A stretch of DNA of 64,000 nucleotides from Acidobacteriota bacterium (GTDB taxonomy: Bacteria; Acidobacteriota; Blastocatellia; Pyrinomonadales; Pyrinomonadaceae): NCBI GenBank assembly GCA_023436495.1, contig JAEZIT010000097.1, forward strand, positions 1 to 64,000, given 5' to 3'. Position 1 is the first letter of the stretch. The number at the start of each line of letters is the position of its first letter. Both the position numbers and the translations under genes were made by a program. Shown in pieces: positions 15,065 to 24,100 of this stretch. Under the pieces are notes generated by a model, which ran no database searches, was not told where the DNA came from, and saw only the letters and a program-made list of their open reading frames with translations.

Positions 15065-16572
15065 AGCTGCCGATATCGGTGCTATTAGGTCTGCTGTTTT
15101 GTTTTCAGCCGTTTGCTCAGAACAAAGCCGCAGACCTCATCATTTTGAACGCGAATGTCCGGACGATGGACCCGCGCAACCCTAGAGCCGAAGCCGTTGC
15201 GATCGCAGAAGGGAAAATTATCGCCGTAGGCAGATCGCGGGATATCAAGAAATTAGCGATTGCCTCGACGCGTTTGATCGACGCCAAAGGTATGCTCGTC
15301 CTGCCGGGTTTTAACGATGCGCACGTGCATTTCATGGCGGTCGGGAATCGGTTTTCATCGATCGATCTTCGCGACGCTGCGGACGCTGAGGACGTCGTAG
15401 AACGCGTTCAGTATTTCGCTCGATTTCTACCGAAAGGCCGCTGGATACTCGGCGGATATTGGGGAATAGACACTATTCCGGACAAGGCGGCCATCGAAGC
15501 CGCCGCACCTAATAATCCGGTGTTCGTCTATCGCTCCGACGCGCAGACGGCGCTTGCAAACGGGGCTGCATTGCGGCTGGCGGGAATCGGGAAGGGCACG
15601 AAACTGAGCGGCCTCGAGGTCGATGCGGAGGGCGAGCCGACGGGAATCGTTACGGGAACCGCCCTAAAGGCGATCAGGCGGGCAGTTCCTGCGTCGTACA
15701 TGAAGAACTGGGCCGAGATCGCCGAAACCGCCACCAATTACGCCGCATCGCTTGGAGTGACCAGCATCCACGATACACACTCCGACGACAGCTCGGCCAT
15801 CTACCGCGACCTTCTAAAGCAGGGCAAGTTAAAGACACGCGTATATGACTGCGTGTCCCTCGCAAACTGGAAATCTGTTGCGAAGTCGACGAACGGCAGC
15901 AGTGACATGGTGCGTTCCGGATGCCTGAAGAGTTTTTACGAGGGCGATGCCGACCGCCTGCCTGAGCTGGCCGCGGATGTCCTAGCCGCCGACAAAGCGG
16001 GTTTTCAAGTTCTGCTGCACGCGATCGGGGCCGAATCGAACGACGTGGTACTAGGTATTTATGAGAAAGTGACGGCGGTGAACGGACCGCGAGACCGGCG
16101 GTTTCGCGTCGAGCACGCACAACGGATCGCGGCCGGCGATTTTGAACGCTTTGCCCGGTCGAAGATCATCGCCTCCGTTCAGCCGTATCTCTTTTATCCA
16201 TCGAGCGTTACAAAAGAATATAGGCAGTTCTTAAATAGCGGGGTGAACCTCGCGCTCGGTTCCGATGCTGCAATGACGGAGCTCGATCCGCTGTTCGGGA
16301 TACAAGCAGCGGTCCAAAGTGGGCTGACCGTCGAAGAGGCGGTCCGAGGTTACACTGTTGGCTCGGCGTACGCTGAGTTCCAGGAGAATATAAAGGGAAT
16401 GATCAGGCAGGGATATTTCGCGGATCTCGTCATACTATCCGAAGACATATTCTCGATCGGACGGGAAACGATCAAGAACGCCAAGGTAATTGTTACTATA
16501 ATTGACGGTAAGGCGGTTTATCAGGCCGACGGGCATTCTGATATAATCCGGAATGGTCGGATCTCGAATTAA
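15061..16572 (+). CDS. Exported YtcJ-type amidohydrolase, shorter paralog
   Basis: The 503-residue product overlaps the preceding amidohydrolase gene by 4 bp and is clearly its paralog: HxH at H88/H90, CLKSFYEG, LLHAIGAES, RVEHAQR and GSDAAM are all in the same order. Compared with the first copy it lacks about 20 residues after the conserved Lys (the DGSLGSTTAW loop) and has a shortened segment before GSD. The metal ligands are retained, so it may be active with a different pocket, or be a partner subunit. The signal peptide is short (VLLGLLFCFQPFAQ). Confidence 0.8.
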   Translation: MKLPISVLLGLLFCFQPFAQNKAADLIILNANVRTMDPRNPRAEAVAIAEGKIIAVGRSRDIKKLAIASTRLIDAKGMLVLPGFNDAHVHFMAVGNRFSSIDLRDAADAEDVVERVQYFARFLPKGRWILGGYWGIDTIPDKAAIEAAAPNNPVFVYRSDAQTALANGAALRLAGIGKGTKLSGLEVDAEGEPTGIVTGTALKAIRRAVPASYMKNWAEIAETATNYAASLGVTSIHDTHSDDSSAIYRDLLKQGKLKTRVYDCVSLANWKSVAKSTNGSSDMVRSGCLKSFYEGDADRLPELAADVLAADKAGFQVLLHAIGAESNDVVLGIYEKVTAVNGPRDRRFRVEHAQRIAAGDFERFARSKIIASVQPYLFYPSSVTKEYRQFLNSGVNLALGSDAAMTELDPLFGIQAAVQSGLTVEEAVRGYTVGSAYAEFQENIKGMIRQGYFADLVILSEDIFSIGRETIKNAKVIVTIIDGKAVYQADGHSDIIRNGRISN

Positions 16573-16597
16573 ATTACTATATTGAGGTTTTAATTAA

Positions 16598-17137
16598 ATG
16601 AAAAAGATACTGAGTTTATCAATACTGGTCCTCGGGCTGTCGTTTTCCGCATTCGCACAGCATGAAATGAACAGCAAGGGCGAGCCTGTCGCGAAGAACG
16701 AACAGAATGCTCCGGTCGAACTCAAGCCGGGCGAATCGATCACCCGCGGTGCCGCCCTGGCAAAAGGCGTTAAGAAAGTTTCTGTTGAAAAGGCATTCAA
16801 GAGCCCGGAAAAATACGCCGGAAAGACCGTTGCGGTCGACGGCGTCATCGTACGTTCGTGCAAGAAGGAAGGCTGCTGGATGGAAATGGCTGACAAAGAA
16901 GGCGGAAAATCGGTCCGCGTTACCTTCGGCGATCATGCGTTCTTTATCCCGCTGAATTCGGCCGGAATGAAGGTCAAGGCACAGGGCACGTTCAAAACTA
17001 ACGTCTTGTCGAAAGAAAAGGTCGATCACCTGATCAACGACGACGGTGCGAAATTCGACAACCGCAACGCTGACGGCACGGTGACGGAAGTATCGTTCGA
17101 TGCGACCGGCGTTGAATTAACGAAAGCAACGAAATAA
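16598..17137 (+). CDS. Exported DUF4920-family protein
   Basis: The 179-residue protein has a signal peptide (MKKILSLSILVLGLSFSAFA) and a domain with SPEKYAGKTVAVDGVIVRSC followed by KKEGCWMEMADK and VRVTFGDHAFFIPLNSAG. The two cysteines in this 'C-x3-5-GCWM' arrangement are the hallmark of DUF4920, an OB-fold-like family whose role is not known. They could form a disulfide or bind metal in the periplasm. A hairpin terminator follows within 10 bp, so the transcript probably ends here. Confidence 0.8.
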   Translation: MKKILSLSILVLGLSFSAFAQHEMNSKGEPVAKNEQNAPVELKPGESITRGAALAKGVKKVSVEKAFKSPEKYAGKTVAVDGVIVRSCKKEGCWMEMADKEGGKSVRVTFGDHAFFIPLNSAGMKVKAQGTFKTNVLSKEKVDHLINDDGAKFDNRNADGTVTEVSFDATGVELTKATK

Positions 17138-17145
17138 CCGGTAAA

Positions 17146-17189
17146 AGAATCGTAAATCTTTGTATTTTTACTGATTTGCGGTTCTTTTT
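17146..17189 (+). terminator. Rho-independent terminator directly before the dus start
   Basis: AGAATCGTAAATC (17146-17158) pairs with GATTTGCGGTTCT (17173-17185), 13 bp with two G-U pairs in RNA, followed by TTTTTG. The tRNA-dihydrouridine synthase start codon lies only 6 bp further (17195). Confidence 0.7.
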
Positions 17190-17194
17190 GTTTA

Positions 17195-18280
17195 ATGAAG
17201 CCTTTTAAGATCAGAGACATCGAGATAGATCCGCCGCTGATCCTGTCGCCAATGGCAGGAGTCACGGATTATACGTTTCGCCGGCTGATAAAGCGGCGCG
17301 GCGGCGTGGGCCTCGTTGTGTCCGAATTTATTTCTGTCGAGGGGTTGACACGGAACAACCCGAAATCGAAACGCCAGATGCGCTTCGACGAGGACGAGCG
17401 GCCGTTCGCGGTTCAGATATTCGGCGGGCAGCCGGAACGCATGGCCATGGGCGCCGAAATGGCCGAAGAGGTCGGCGCCGATATTCTGGACGTTAATTGC
17501 GGCTGCCCGGCGCCGAAAGTCGTGAAAAACGGCGGCGGCTCGGGCCTGCTGCGCGACCTGCCGCGGCTCGAGACGATCCTGAAGGAGATCAAGCGTTCTA
17601 TCACAATTCCGCTGACGCTGAAGGTAAGGACGGGATATTCGGAATCCACCATCAACGTGGTCGAAGTAGCAAAAATGGCGGAGCAGTGCGGCGTCGAGCA
17701 TATTCAGGTGCACGGCCGTACTCGCGATCAGGGTTATAAAGGAATGGCGAATTGGGACCTGATCGCGATGGTCAAAGATGCCGTCAGCGTTCCGGTCTCT
17801 GGCAACGGCGACATCACGACGACAGATTATGGAATGAAGCGTTGGCGCGAAACCGGTGTTAACGGTATTTTGATCGGCCGCGGCGCGATGCAGAATCCGT
17901 GGATATTCCGGCAGTTTCAGGACGTTCTGGAAGGACGTGAACCCTATCAGCCCGATGTCGAAGAAAAGAAGAACGTTCTGCTGGAGTTTTTCGGGTTTTG
18001 CCGCGAAGAAATGCCGGAGCTGGTCGCGCTCGGTAAAATGAAACAGCTCGCGGGACAGTTCACAAAAGGCCTCGTCGGCGGGGCACAGTTCCGCCAGACG
18101 CTGTATCATTCACATTCTGCGGAAGAAATATTGGACAATATCACAAAATATTTCGAGACGCTGTCCGCGCGCGAGACTTTCGGTGACGGATTGGTCGAAG
18201 CCGACACAGACCTCGAATTCACTTCATGCGAAGCGGCCGATCCATCCTGTTCGGAAGACGCCGCGGCGATCGCTGCCTGA
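17195..18280 (+). CDS. dusB: tRNA-dihydrouridine synthase, DusB-type
   Basis: The 361-residue flavoenzyme has LSPMAGVTDYTFRRL (residues 17-31, FMN region), the catalytic Cys in DVNCGCP (C104), and HGRTRDQGYKG and GNGDI segments expected for FMN and tRNA contacts. It reduces specific uridines of tRNA to dihydrouridine using NAD(P)H. The C-terminal helical part (about residues 250-335) has the Dus tRNA-binding character, and about 25 acidic residues at the end are an extra tail. The subgroup is assigned from general resemblance; DusB is the most common single Dus in bacteria. The next gene starts 2 bp after its stop. Confidence 0.9.
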   Translation: MKPFKIRDIEIDPPLILSPMAGVTDYTFRRLIKRRGGVGLVVSEFISVEGLTRNNPKSKRQMRFDEDERPFAVQIFGGQPERMAMGAEMAEEVGADILDVNCGCPAPKVVKNGGGSGLLRDLPRLETILKEIKRSITIPLTLKVRTGYSESTINVVEVAKMAEQCGVEHIQVHGRTRDQGYKGMANWDLIAMVKDAVSVPVSGNGDITTTDYGMKRWRETGVNGILIGRGAMQNPWIFRQFQDVLEGREPYQPDVEEKKNVLLEFFGFCREEMPELVALGKMKQLAGQFTKGLVGGAQFRQTLYHSHSAEEILDNITKYFETLSARETFGDGLVEADTDLEFTSCEAADPSCSEDAAAIAA

Positions 18281-18282
18281 AT

Positions 18283-18768
18283 ATGAAAAAGACGATAATT
18301 TCGTCCGCCATCGTGATATTTGCCGCTGCCGCGGGCTGTTTTGCACAGGGAGCGGCAAAGGCAAAACCGGCTCCGCCACCGCAGTCAAAACCTGCCGCTG
18401 CAACATCGGGAATTGCTGAGGAGATCAGCTCGTCGCCGGCATTTGCGGAGGTGCTGCTGCGGACGACAGAATTACAGGCCGAGGTGGAATCGCTGCTCGC
18501 CGAATATACGGACGATTACCCTCGGGTCAAACAGGTCAGGTACGAGCTGGACGCGTTGAAACGTGAAACGGCGCGGATCACGGCTGTTAAACCTGCGGAA
18601 GCGGGTAAGCTTACGCTGTCGCTAGGTAAATTGGTTGTCAGAAAGTCGGAGCTCGAGGGCGACCTGAACAGGCTGCTCGAACAATATAAAGAAGGACATC
18701 CCGATGTGATCCGAGCGAAGAAAAAGGTCGACGTTTTTGAGGCGGCGATCAAGCAGATCTTAGGATAG
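18283..18768 (+). CDS. Small exported coiled-coil protein with an internal duplication
   Basis: The ATG at 18283 yields a signal peptide (MKKTIISSAIVIFAAAAGCF) and a 161-residue product. After an Ala/Pro/Lys-rich stretch, two similar helical units appear: LLAEYTDDYPRVKQVRYELD, and later LLEQYKEGHPDVIRAKKKVD. The (L)-x-x-Y-x-x-x-(Y/H)-P-x-V pattern is also common next to the coiled coil of Wzz/GumC-type polysaccharide chain-length proteins, which here lack their membrane anchors. It follows dus by 2 bp, so it is probably co-transcribed with it. Function unknown. Confidence 0.6.
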   Translation: MKKTIISSAIVIFAAAAGCFAQGAAKAKPAPPPQSKPAAATSGIAEEISSSPAFAEVLLRTTELQAEVESLLAEYTDDYPRVKQVRYELDALKRETARITAVKPAEAGKLTLSLGKLVVRKSELEGDLNRLLEQYKEGHPDVIRAKKKVDVFEAAIKQILG

Positions 18769-19041
18769 CAGTCCGTCCGCCTCGATCGTCTCGTCCGAAA
18801 GTACCTCATACAGATCGGCGGCCGAGCCTTTCGAAACCTGCTTTGCAGCGGGAATTTCCAGAACACGCAATTTGGTCAGCCGTCCGCGCCGTTTTATCGC
18901 GATCTCGTCTCCGGCCTTTATCTCTTTCGACGACTTTGCCGCCGCCCCGTTCACGGTAACCAGCCCTGCATCGCAAAATTCCTGCGCGAGGCTGCGGCGA
19001 AGGATCAGGCGGCTGGTCTTCAGGAACACATCCAATCTCAT
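18760..19041 (-). CDS. S4-domain RNA-binding protein (RqcP/Hsp15-like)
   Basis: The preferred start MRLDVFLKTSRLILRRSLAQ (19041) gives a 93-residue protein consisting mainly of an S4 domain: the RLDVFLK start, AGLVTVNGAAAKSSKEIKAG, and GDEIAI. Proteins of this size and shape include RqcP (YabO), which works with RqcH in ribosome rescue, and heat-shock Hsp15. Both bind 50S subunits with stalled nascent chains. Sequence alone does not separate the two. The 3' end overlaps the convergent coiled-coil gene by 9 bp. Confidence 0.8.
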   Translation of the reverse strand: MRLDVFLKTSRLILRRSLAQEFCDAGLVTVNGAAAKSSKEIKAGDEIAIKRRGRLTKLRVLEIPAAKQVSKGSAADLYEVLSDETIEADGLLS

Positions 19042-19100
19042 AAAAATAATAAAGGCGGACAGTGACATTCACCATCCGCCCGTTCGAAATTCGAAGCCGA

Positions 19101-20168
19101 TCAATTATCGGATTTCTTTTCCGTGCTTGCCTTGCGTTCGTCTGCGAAAAGAAGCGGCCCGACCAGCGGACGATATGTATCGCTGATCTTAATATAAGAA
19201 TCTTCGCGAAGCTTCGTCATGAATTTCTGCTGTTCGGCGGGAAACGCTTCCTGCATCATTGCCATCCGTACAGCGTTTTCGTCAAAGACAGATTCGTTGC
19301 TGGCCTTTGACCGTTCGTCAACACGCAGGATGTTGATGCCGACCTGGTCCACTTCGACCGGATCAGCGATGCCGCCCGTCTTTACGTTCTTGAGCGCCTC
19401 TCCATATTTGGGATCGAGCTCGGATACTTTTAGCGCGCCCTCGACCTTGCCTTTGGACGTCGCGACATCAGGACGGTCGGAATTCTCAACAGCGATCTTT
19501 GCGAAATCCGCGCCGCCGCGAAGCTGTGCGACAAGCTGTTTCGCCTTTTCCCTCACCGCATTTTCATCGCGGCCCGCAAAGCCCAAAAAGATCTCGCTGA
19601 TCGATACCGTTTCCGGAGTCGTGAATTTCGTCTTGTGCTTTTCGTAGTAATCCTTTAATTCCTTGCCGTTCGGTTTCCAGTAAAGTTTCGCCTGCACCTC
19701 GCGCTGAATGACCAGGTCGCGCGTGATCTGCTTTCGCCACATCTCGCGCATCTCCTGCGGGTCGATGCCGTTCTTTTCCATTTCCTGGTAAAGGGCCTCG
19801 ATCGTCTTCAGGTTGTTCTGCTTCATTATCTGCAAAAAGCGCTGGTTGATCTGTGCATCGACTTCAGCGTCGACGCCCATTTCCTTTGCCTTCTGGACCA
19901 GAAGCTCCTCGTTGATCAGGTTGGCGATCATTTCACCTTGTTTCTCGTCAACAAGCTTTTGTGCTTCGTCACGCTTCTTACCTTCCTGAACGTATGAATC
20001 GACAATGTCCTTGTTCTCTCGTTTAACGCGGGAAAGCGTGATAACGCCGTCGTTTACCTGGGCGACCACCTCGTCGATCACTTTTGTCTCACTTTCCTGA
20101 GCGATCGAGAAGACCGACGCCGCTAAAACAATGGCAAACGCGGTAAAAGCGGTTTTAAAATACTTCAT
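19101..20168 (-). CDS. Periplasmic peptidyl-prolyl isomerase, SurA/PpiC type
   Basis: The ATG at 20168 has AGGTG 7 nt upstream and starts a signal peptide (MKYFKTAFTAFAIVLAASVF). The 355-residue protein has a SurA-like helical N-terminal domain (VVAQVNDGVITLSRVKRENK up to ITRDLVIQREVQAK) and a parvulin domain at about 175-280 (VSISEIFLGFAG, LRGGADFAKIAVENSD, GVGINILRVDE-like end). SurA-type chaperones guide outer-membrane proteins through the periplasm and isomerise prolyl bonds. Only one parvulin domain is seen, whereas E. coli SurA has two. It is divergent from the zinc-ribbon membrane gene. Confidence 0.85.
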   Translation of the reverse strand: MKYFKTAFTAFAIVLAASVFSIAQESETKVIDEVVAQVNDGVITLSRVKRENKDIVDSYVQEGKKRDEAQKLVDEKQGEMIANLINEELLVQKAKEMGVDAEVDAQINQRFLQIMKQNNLKTIEALYQEMEKNGIDPQEMREMWRKQITRDLVIQREVQAKLYWKPNGKELKDYYEKHKTKFTTPETVSISEIFLGFAGRDENAVREKAKQLVAQLRGGADFAKIAVENSDRPDVATSKGKVEGALKVSELDPKYGEALKNVKTGGIADPVEVDQVGINILRVDERSKASNESVFDENAVRMAMMQEAFPAEQQKFMTKLREDSYIKISDTYRPLVGPLLFADERKASTEKKSDN

Positions 20169-20279
20169 CTTTTGCACCTAAATGTATTATTATAAAAACA
20201 ATCGAAAATTTGCAGCTTTCGCAATATCGAAAGCTTTGATGCCGAAAAGGTTTTTGAAGTTTCATTCGAAACTAAAAAA

Positions 20280-21137
20280 ATGACCGTATCCGTTGAAAAT
20301 GAGGCTGAATTGGCCCTGTTAAACAATCGACGGAATAAAATTATGGCCCAAACCAGCAAAAAGTGCGCGAATTGCCGATTGATCAATTTTGCCGCGGCGC
20401 CCAAATGCATTCGATGCAGCTCGGCCCAATTCGAAATTGTGACTATACCGCCAAACGGCGGTTTTCTCAACTCAAATTACGCAAAGCGCTTAGGGCTTTT
20501 GGCTTACGCATTCGTGTTTGCATTTGCCGGATTTTACATTTCGATGGTGCTGTCGGCACAGCCGCTGAAGAAAAACGAGGCTGCATCGGTCGAGCAGGCA
20601 ATAAGTGTCATTGCCGACAAAGGGTTTTCTACCGAAGCGTTCATGCTCCGCCACCTGACGTCGTTTCGCAGCAGCGACAATTGGCTGAACGCGTCGATCC
20701 CGAAGGAGAACGCGTACGCGGCGACCAATTTTCCGTTCGAAGTTATGACCCTTTACCCGGATTTTTTCAAATATCCGGTCGATGACGTCGAGCGGGCGGT
20801 GATCCTTCTTCACGAAGCACGGCACCTGCAAGGGCGCGGCGAAGAAGATGCTTACGAATTCGTCTGGCGAAACCGGCAGAGGTTCGGATGGACGAAGGAC
20901 AAATACCAACATACCGACCTTTGGACGGTCGTCCGCCTGCAGACGCAGGAATATGCTCCGGCTCTGTTTACCTGTCCGGAAAGACCGGATCACGATTGCA
21001 CGGAAGAGCGGTCAGCCGCGAATGGACTGCAGCGCTTCGATCGCGGCGGAGAGCAGGTTATCGCGATCGGTGATCACGCGAAGGACGCCGCTCGGCGAAA
21101 AGGTCGAACTCTCATTCTCAGACAAAAATCCCATTAA
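20280..21137 (+). CDS. Membrane protein with zinc ribbon and HExxH motif
   Basis: The 285-residue frame has a RanBP-type zinc ribbon (C29, C32, C43, C46), one membrane segment (residues 70-91) and an outer domain holding HEARH (178-182) followed by Glu residues at 188-189 and 193. HExxH with a later acidic residue is the zinc-site pattern of metallopeptidases. A start at residue 22 (20343) is also possible. The last 42 codons run antisense through the 3' end of mfd, and codon composition looks less natural there, so the true end of the folded domain is probably near the Cys-rich LFTCPERPDHDC. No known peptidase family recognised; catalytic role is inference. Confidence 0.55.
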   Translation: MTVSVENEAELALLNNRRNKIMAQTSKKCANCRLINFAAAPKCIRCSSAQFEIVTIPPNGGFLNSNYAKRLGLLAYAFVFAFAGFYISMVLSAQPLKKNEAASVEQAISVIADKGFSTEAFMLRHLTSFRSSDNWLNASIPKENAYAATNFPFEVMTLYPDFFKYPVDDVERAVILLHEARHLQGRGEEDAYEFVWRNRQRFGWTKDKYQHTDLWTVVRLQTQEYAPALFTCPERPDHDCTEERSAANGLQRFDRGGEQVIAIGDHAKDAARRKGRTLILRQKSH

Positions 21138-24100
21138 TTTTTCAGGATCGACGCGGCCGTTTTCGCTGAGCTTGACCGCGAATCCGTCCGTTGTCTTATC
21201 GACGGAGAGTATCCGCATCGTTTCCGCAAGCTTTCGCAGGCGCCCGTATAGGAACAGGTTTTCAACGGAATCCGGTACCTTGCCGTAGCGGTCGCTGATC
21301 TCGGCGTGGATCTCACGAAGTGCGTCTTCGGATTCGGAGGACGATATGCGTTTATAGGTGCGAAGGCGCTGTGCGGCTTCGGAAATATAGTCCTTCGGGA
21401 TCGACACGTCCATCCCGAGGTTTATCGAAACGCTGGTTTCGTCAGCGATCTCGTCGCCGCGGATCTCGGCGATCGTACGTTCGAGCATTTTCGTATAAAG
21501 GTCGAAACCGAGTGCGTCCAGATGTCCTGATTGCTGGCCGCCGAGGATGTTTCCCGCGCCGCGGAGTTCGAGGTCGAGTGCGGCAAGCCGGAAACCGGCG
21601 CCGAGGTCGGAAAATTCGCGGATCGCGCTAAGGCGGCGTCGGGCGATGGGCGTCAGTTCCAGTTCCGAAGGTATCAGCAGATACGCATACGCGCGGCGAT
21701 TTGAACGGCCGACGCGGCCGCGCAGCTGATACAGCTGTGACAGGCCGTAATTGTCGGCGCGGTTGATGATGATAGTATTCGCACGCGGTATATCGATGCC
21801 GTTCTCGATGATGGTAGTAGCGACGAGAATGTCATACTTGTAACCCATAAAATCGAGCATCACCTGCTCCATCGCTTTTTCATTCATCTGGCCGTGGCCG
21901 ATAGCGATTCGTGCGTGCGGTACGATCTTTTGAACCAGGGCGGCAATGGCATCGATGGTTTCGACGCGGTTGTGAATGATATAGATCTGGCCGCTGCGGG
22001 CGAGTTCGAGCTCGACAGCGGATTTAATGACACTTTCGGAAAATTGGACGACCTGTGTATTGATCGCGAGCCGGTCGCGCGGCGGAGTTTCTATTACGGA
22101 CATATCCCGCATGCCAAGCAGCGACATATTAAGAGTCCGCGGGATCGGCGTCGCGGAAAGTGTCAGTACGTCGACCTTTTTCTTAAGCTGTTTCAGCTTT
22201 TCTTTATGCGCGACGCCGAATCGCTGTTCTTCATCGACGATGACCAGGCCGAGTTTCGGCAGCGAAACGTCGTTCGATAGAATCCGGTGTGTACCGACGA
22301 GAACATCCACGTCGCCCTTTTCGGCTTGCTCGACCACGGATTTCTGCTCTTTTGTGCTGCGAAAACGCGACAGCAGATCGACCTTGACTGGAAATGCCGA
22401 GAATCGTTTCGAGAATGTCTCGAAATGCTGGTATGCGAGGACGGTCGTCGGGGTCAGTACCGCGACCTGCTTTCCGTCCATGACGGCTTTGAAGGCGGCG
22501 CGCATCGCGACCTCGGTCTTGCCGTACCCGACGTCGCCTATGATGAGCCGATCCATCGGCGATGCGGTTTCCATGTCGGACTTCACGTCCTCGATCGCGG
22601 ACGCCTGATCAACCGTCAGCTCGTACGGAAAAGCGTCCTCGAATTCGTGCTGCCACGGAGCGTCGGGCGAAAACGCATGGCCCCGGACGAGCTTGCGTTC
22701 GGCATAAAGCTTCAGCAGTTCGTCGGCCATATCGCGCATCGCCCGCTTCGCTTTTGCCTTTGTCTTCTGCCAACCAATCCCGCCGAGACGATCGAGCGTC
22801 GGGGATGTCGCCTCACCCGACGAATACCGCGAGACCAGATCAAGGCGTTCGACGGGAACGAACAGCTTGGCATTATCGGCATATATCAGCAGCATGAACT
22901 CGCGGGAGAGCCCCGCCGTGTCAATGGTCTGAAGGCCTTCGAAGCGCCCAATGCCGTGATCGACGTGAACGACGTAATCGCCCGGTTTCAGATCGCGGAA
23001 ATCAGAAATAAAGGCGCCGAGCTTGTTCTTTTTCGCGCGTGCGGCGGCCGGCGACGACGGAGCTTCTGCCGGACGTGCCTCGCCGAAAATGTCGCTTTCG
23101 GAATAGACGGTCAGTCCTTCCGACGGGATCTCGAACCCGCCTGAGAGCTCGCCGACGACGGTCGATCCGTGCGGAACGCTGACTTCGTATTCGCGAAGTA
23201 TCTCTTCGATCCGTTCCGCCATGCCGAATGTCTGCATGACCAGCATCGTCCGTGCTGCCGGGCTTTCATTCAGGACGCGTGCGAATTCTCGCAAGTCGCC
23301 GTGAAACTTGCGGGTCGAGCGGGAAATGATCTCAATGTCCGCCGAGCGTTCAGCGACCGGGAAAAGGAAAAGCGGAACGGGCGTACCCCCGGATGCCGCC
23401 GAACCGTCGATGGCGAATTCGTCATCGGTTTGGGCCGCGGTCTTCCCGAGTGTGCGAAGCTCGATGCGGCGGCAGTTGCCAGCCTTTTCGCGAAGCTCCG
23501 CGGGTTCGAGAAAAAGCTCATTCGGCTCGAGCCCAATGTCGCCTGATTCGCGGAGTTCCGCAAAATGTTCGTTCGTCCGGTCGTAAAAATTCGAAAGCGT
23601 CTGTTCGACGATAACGGGTTCGTCGATGACAAATATGCAGTCTTTGAGATAATCGAAAACGGTCGAGCCGAGCGGCTTTACCAGCGGCAGCAGGAATTCC
23701 CAGCCTGAGAAAGTTTCGCCTTCGGATGCAAAATCGACCCGGTCCTTTAGATTTCGTGCAAACCGGTCGTCGGAAAACCTCTCCCGGGCAAAGAACGCCC
23801 AATCGCGAAGGTCCTGCGGCGACGCCGCATACTCGCGCATCGGAATGACCTCGGCTTCATTCCGGTGGCCTGTGGAAAGCTGTGTATCGGGGTCGAATTC
23901 GCGGATCGAATCGACGGTGTCGCCGAAAAATTCGATGCGGACGGGATTTGTCATACCGGGTGACCAGATGTCGACGATGCCGCCGCGGATCGAAAATTCG
24001 CCGATGTTCGCGATCGGCTCTTCGCGGACGTAACCGGCGGCGATAAGCTTTCCGATGAGTTCTTCGGGCGGATGGTCTTCGTCGCGTCGAAGCACGGCGC

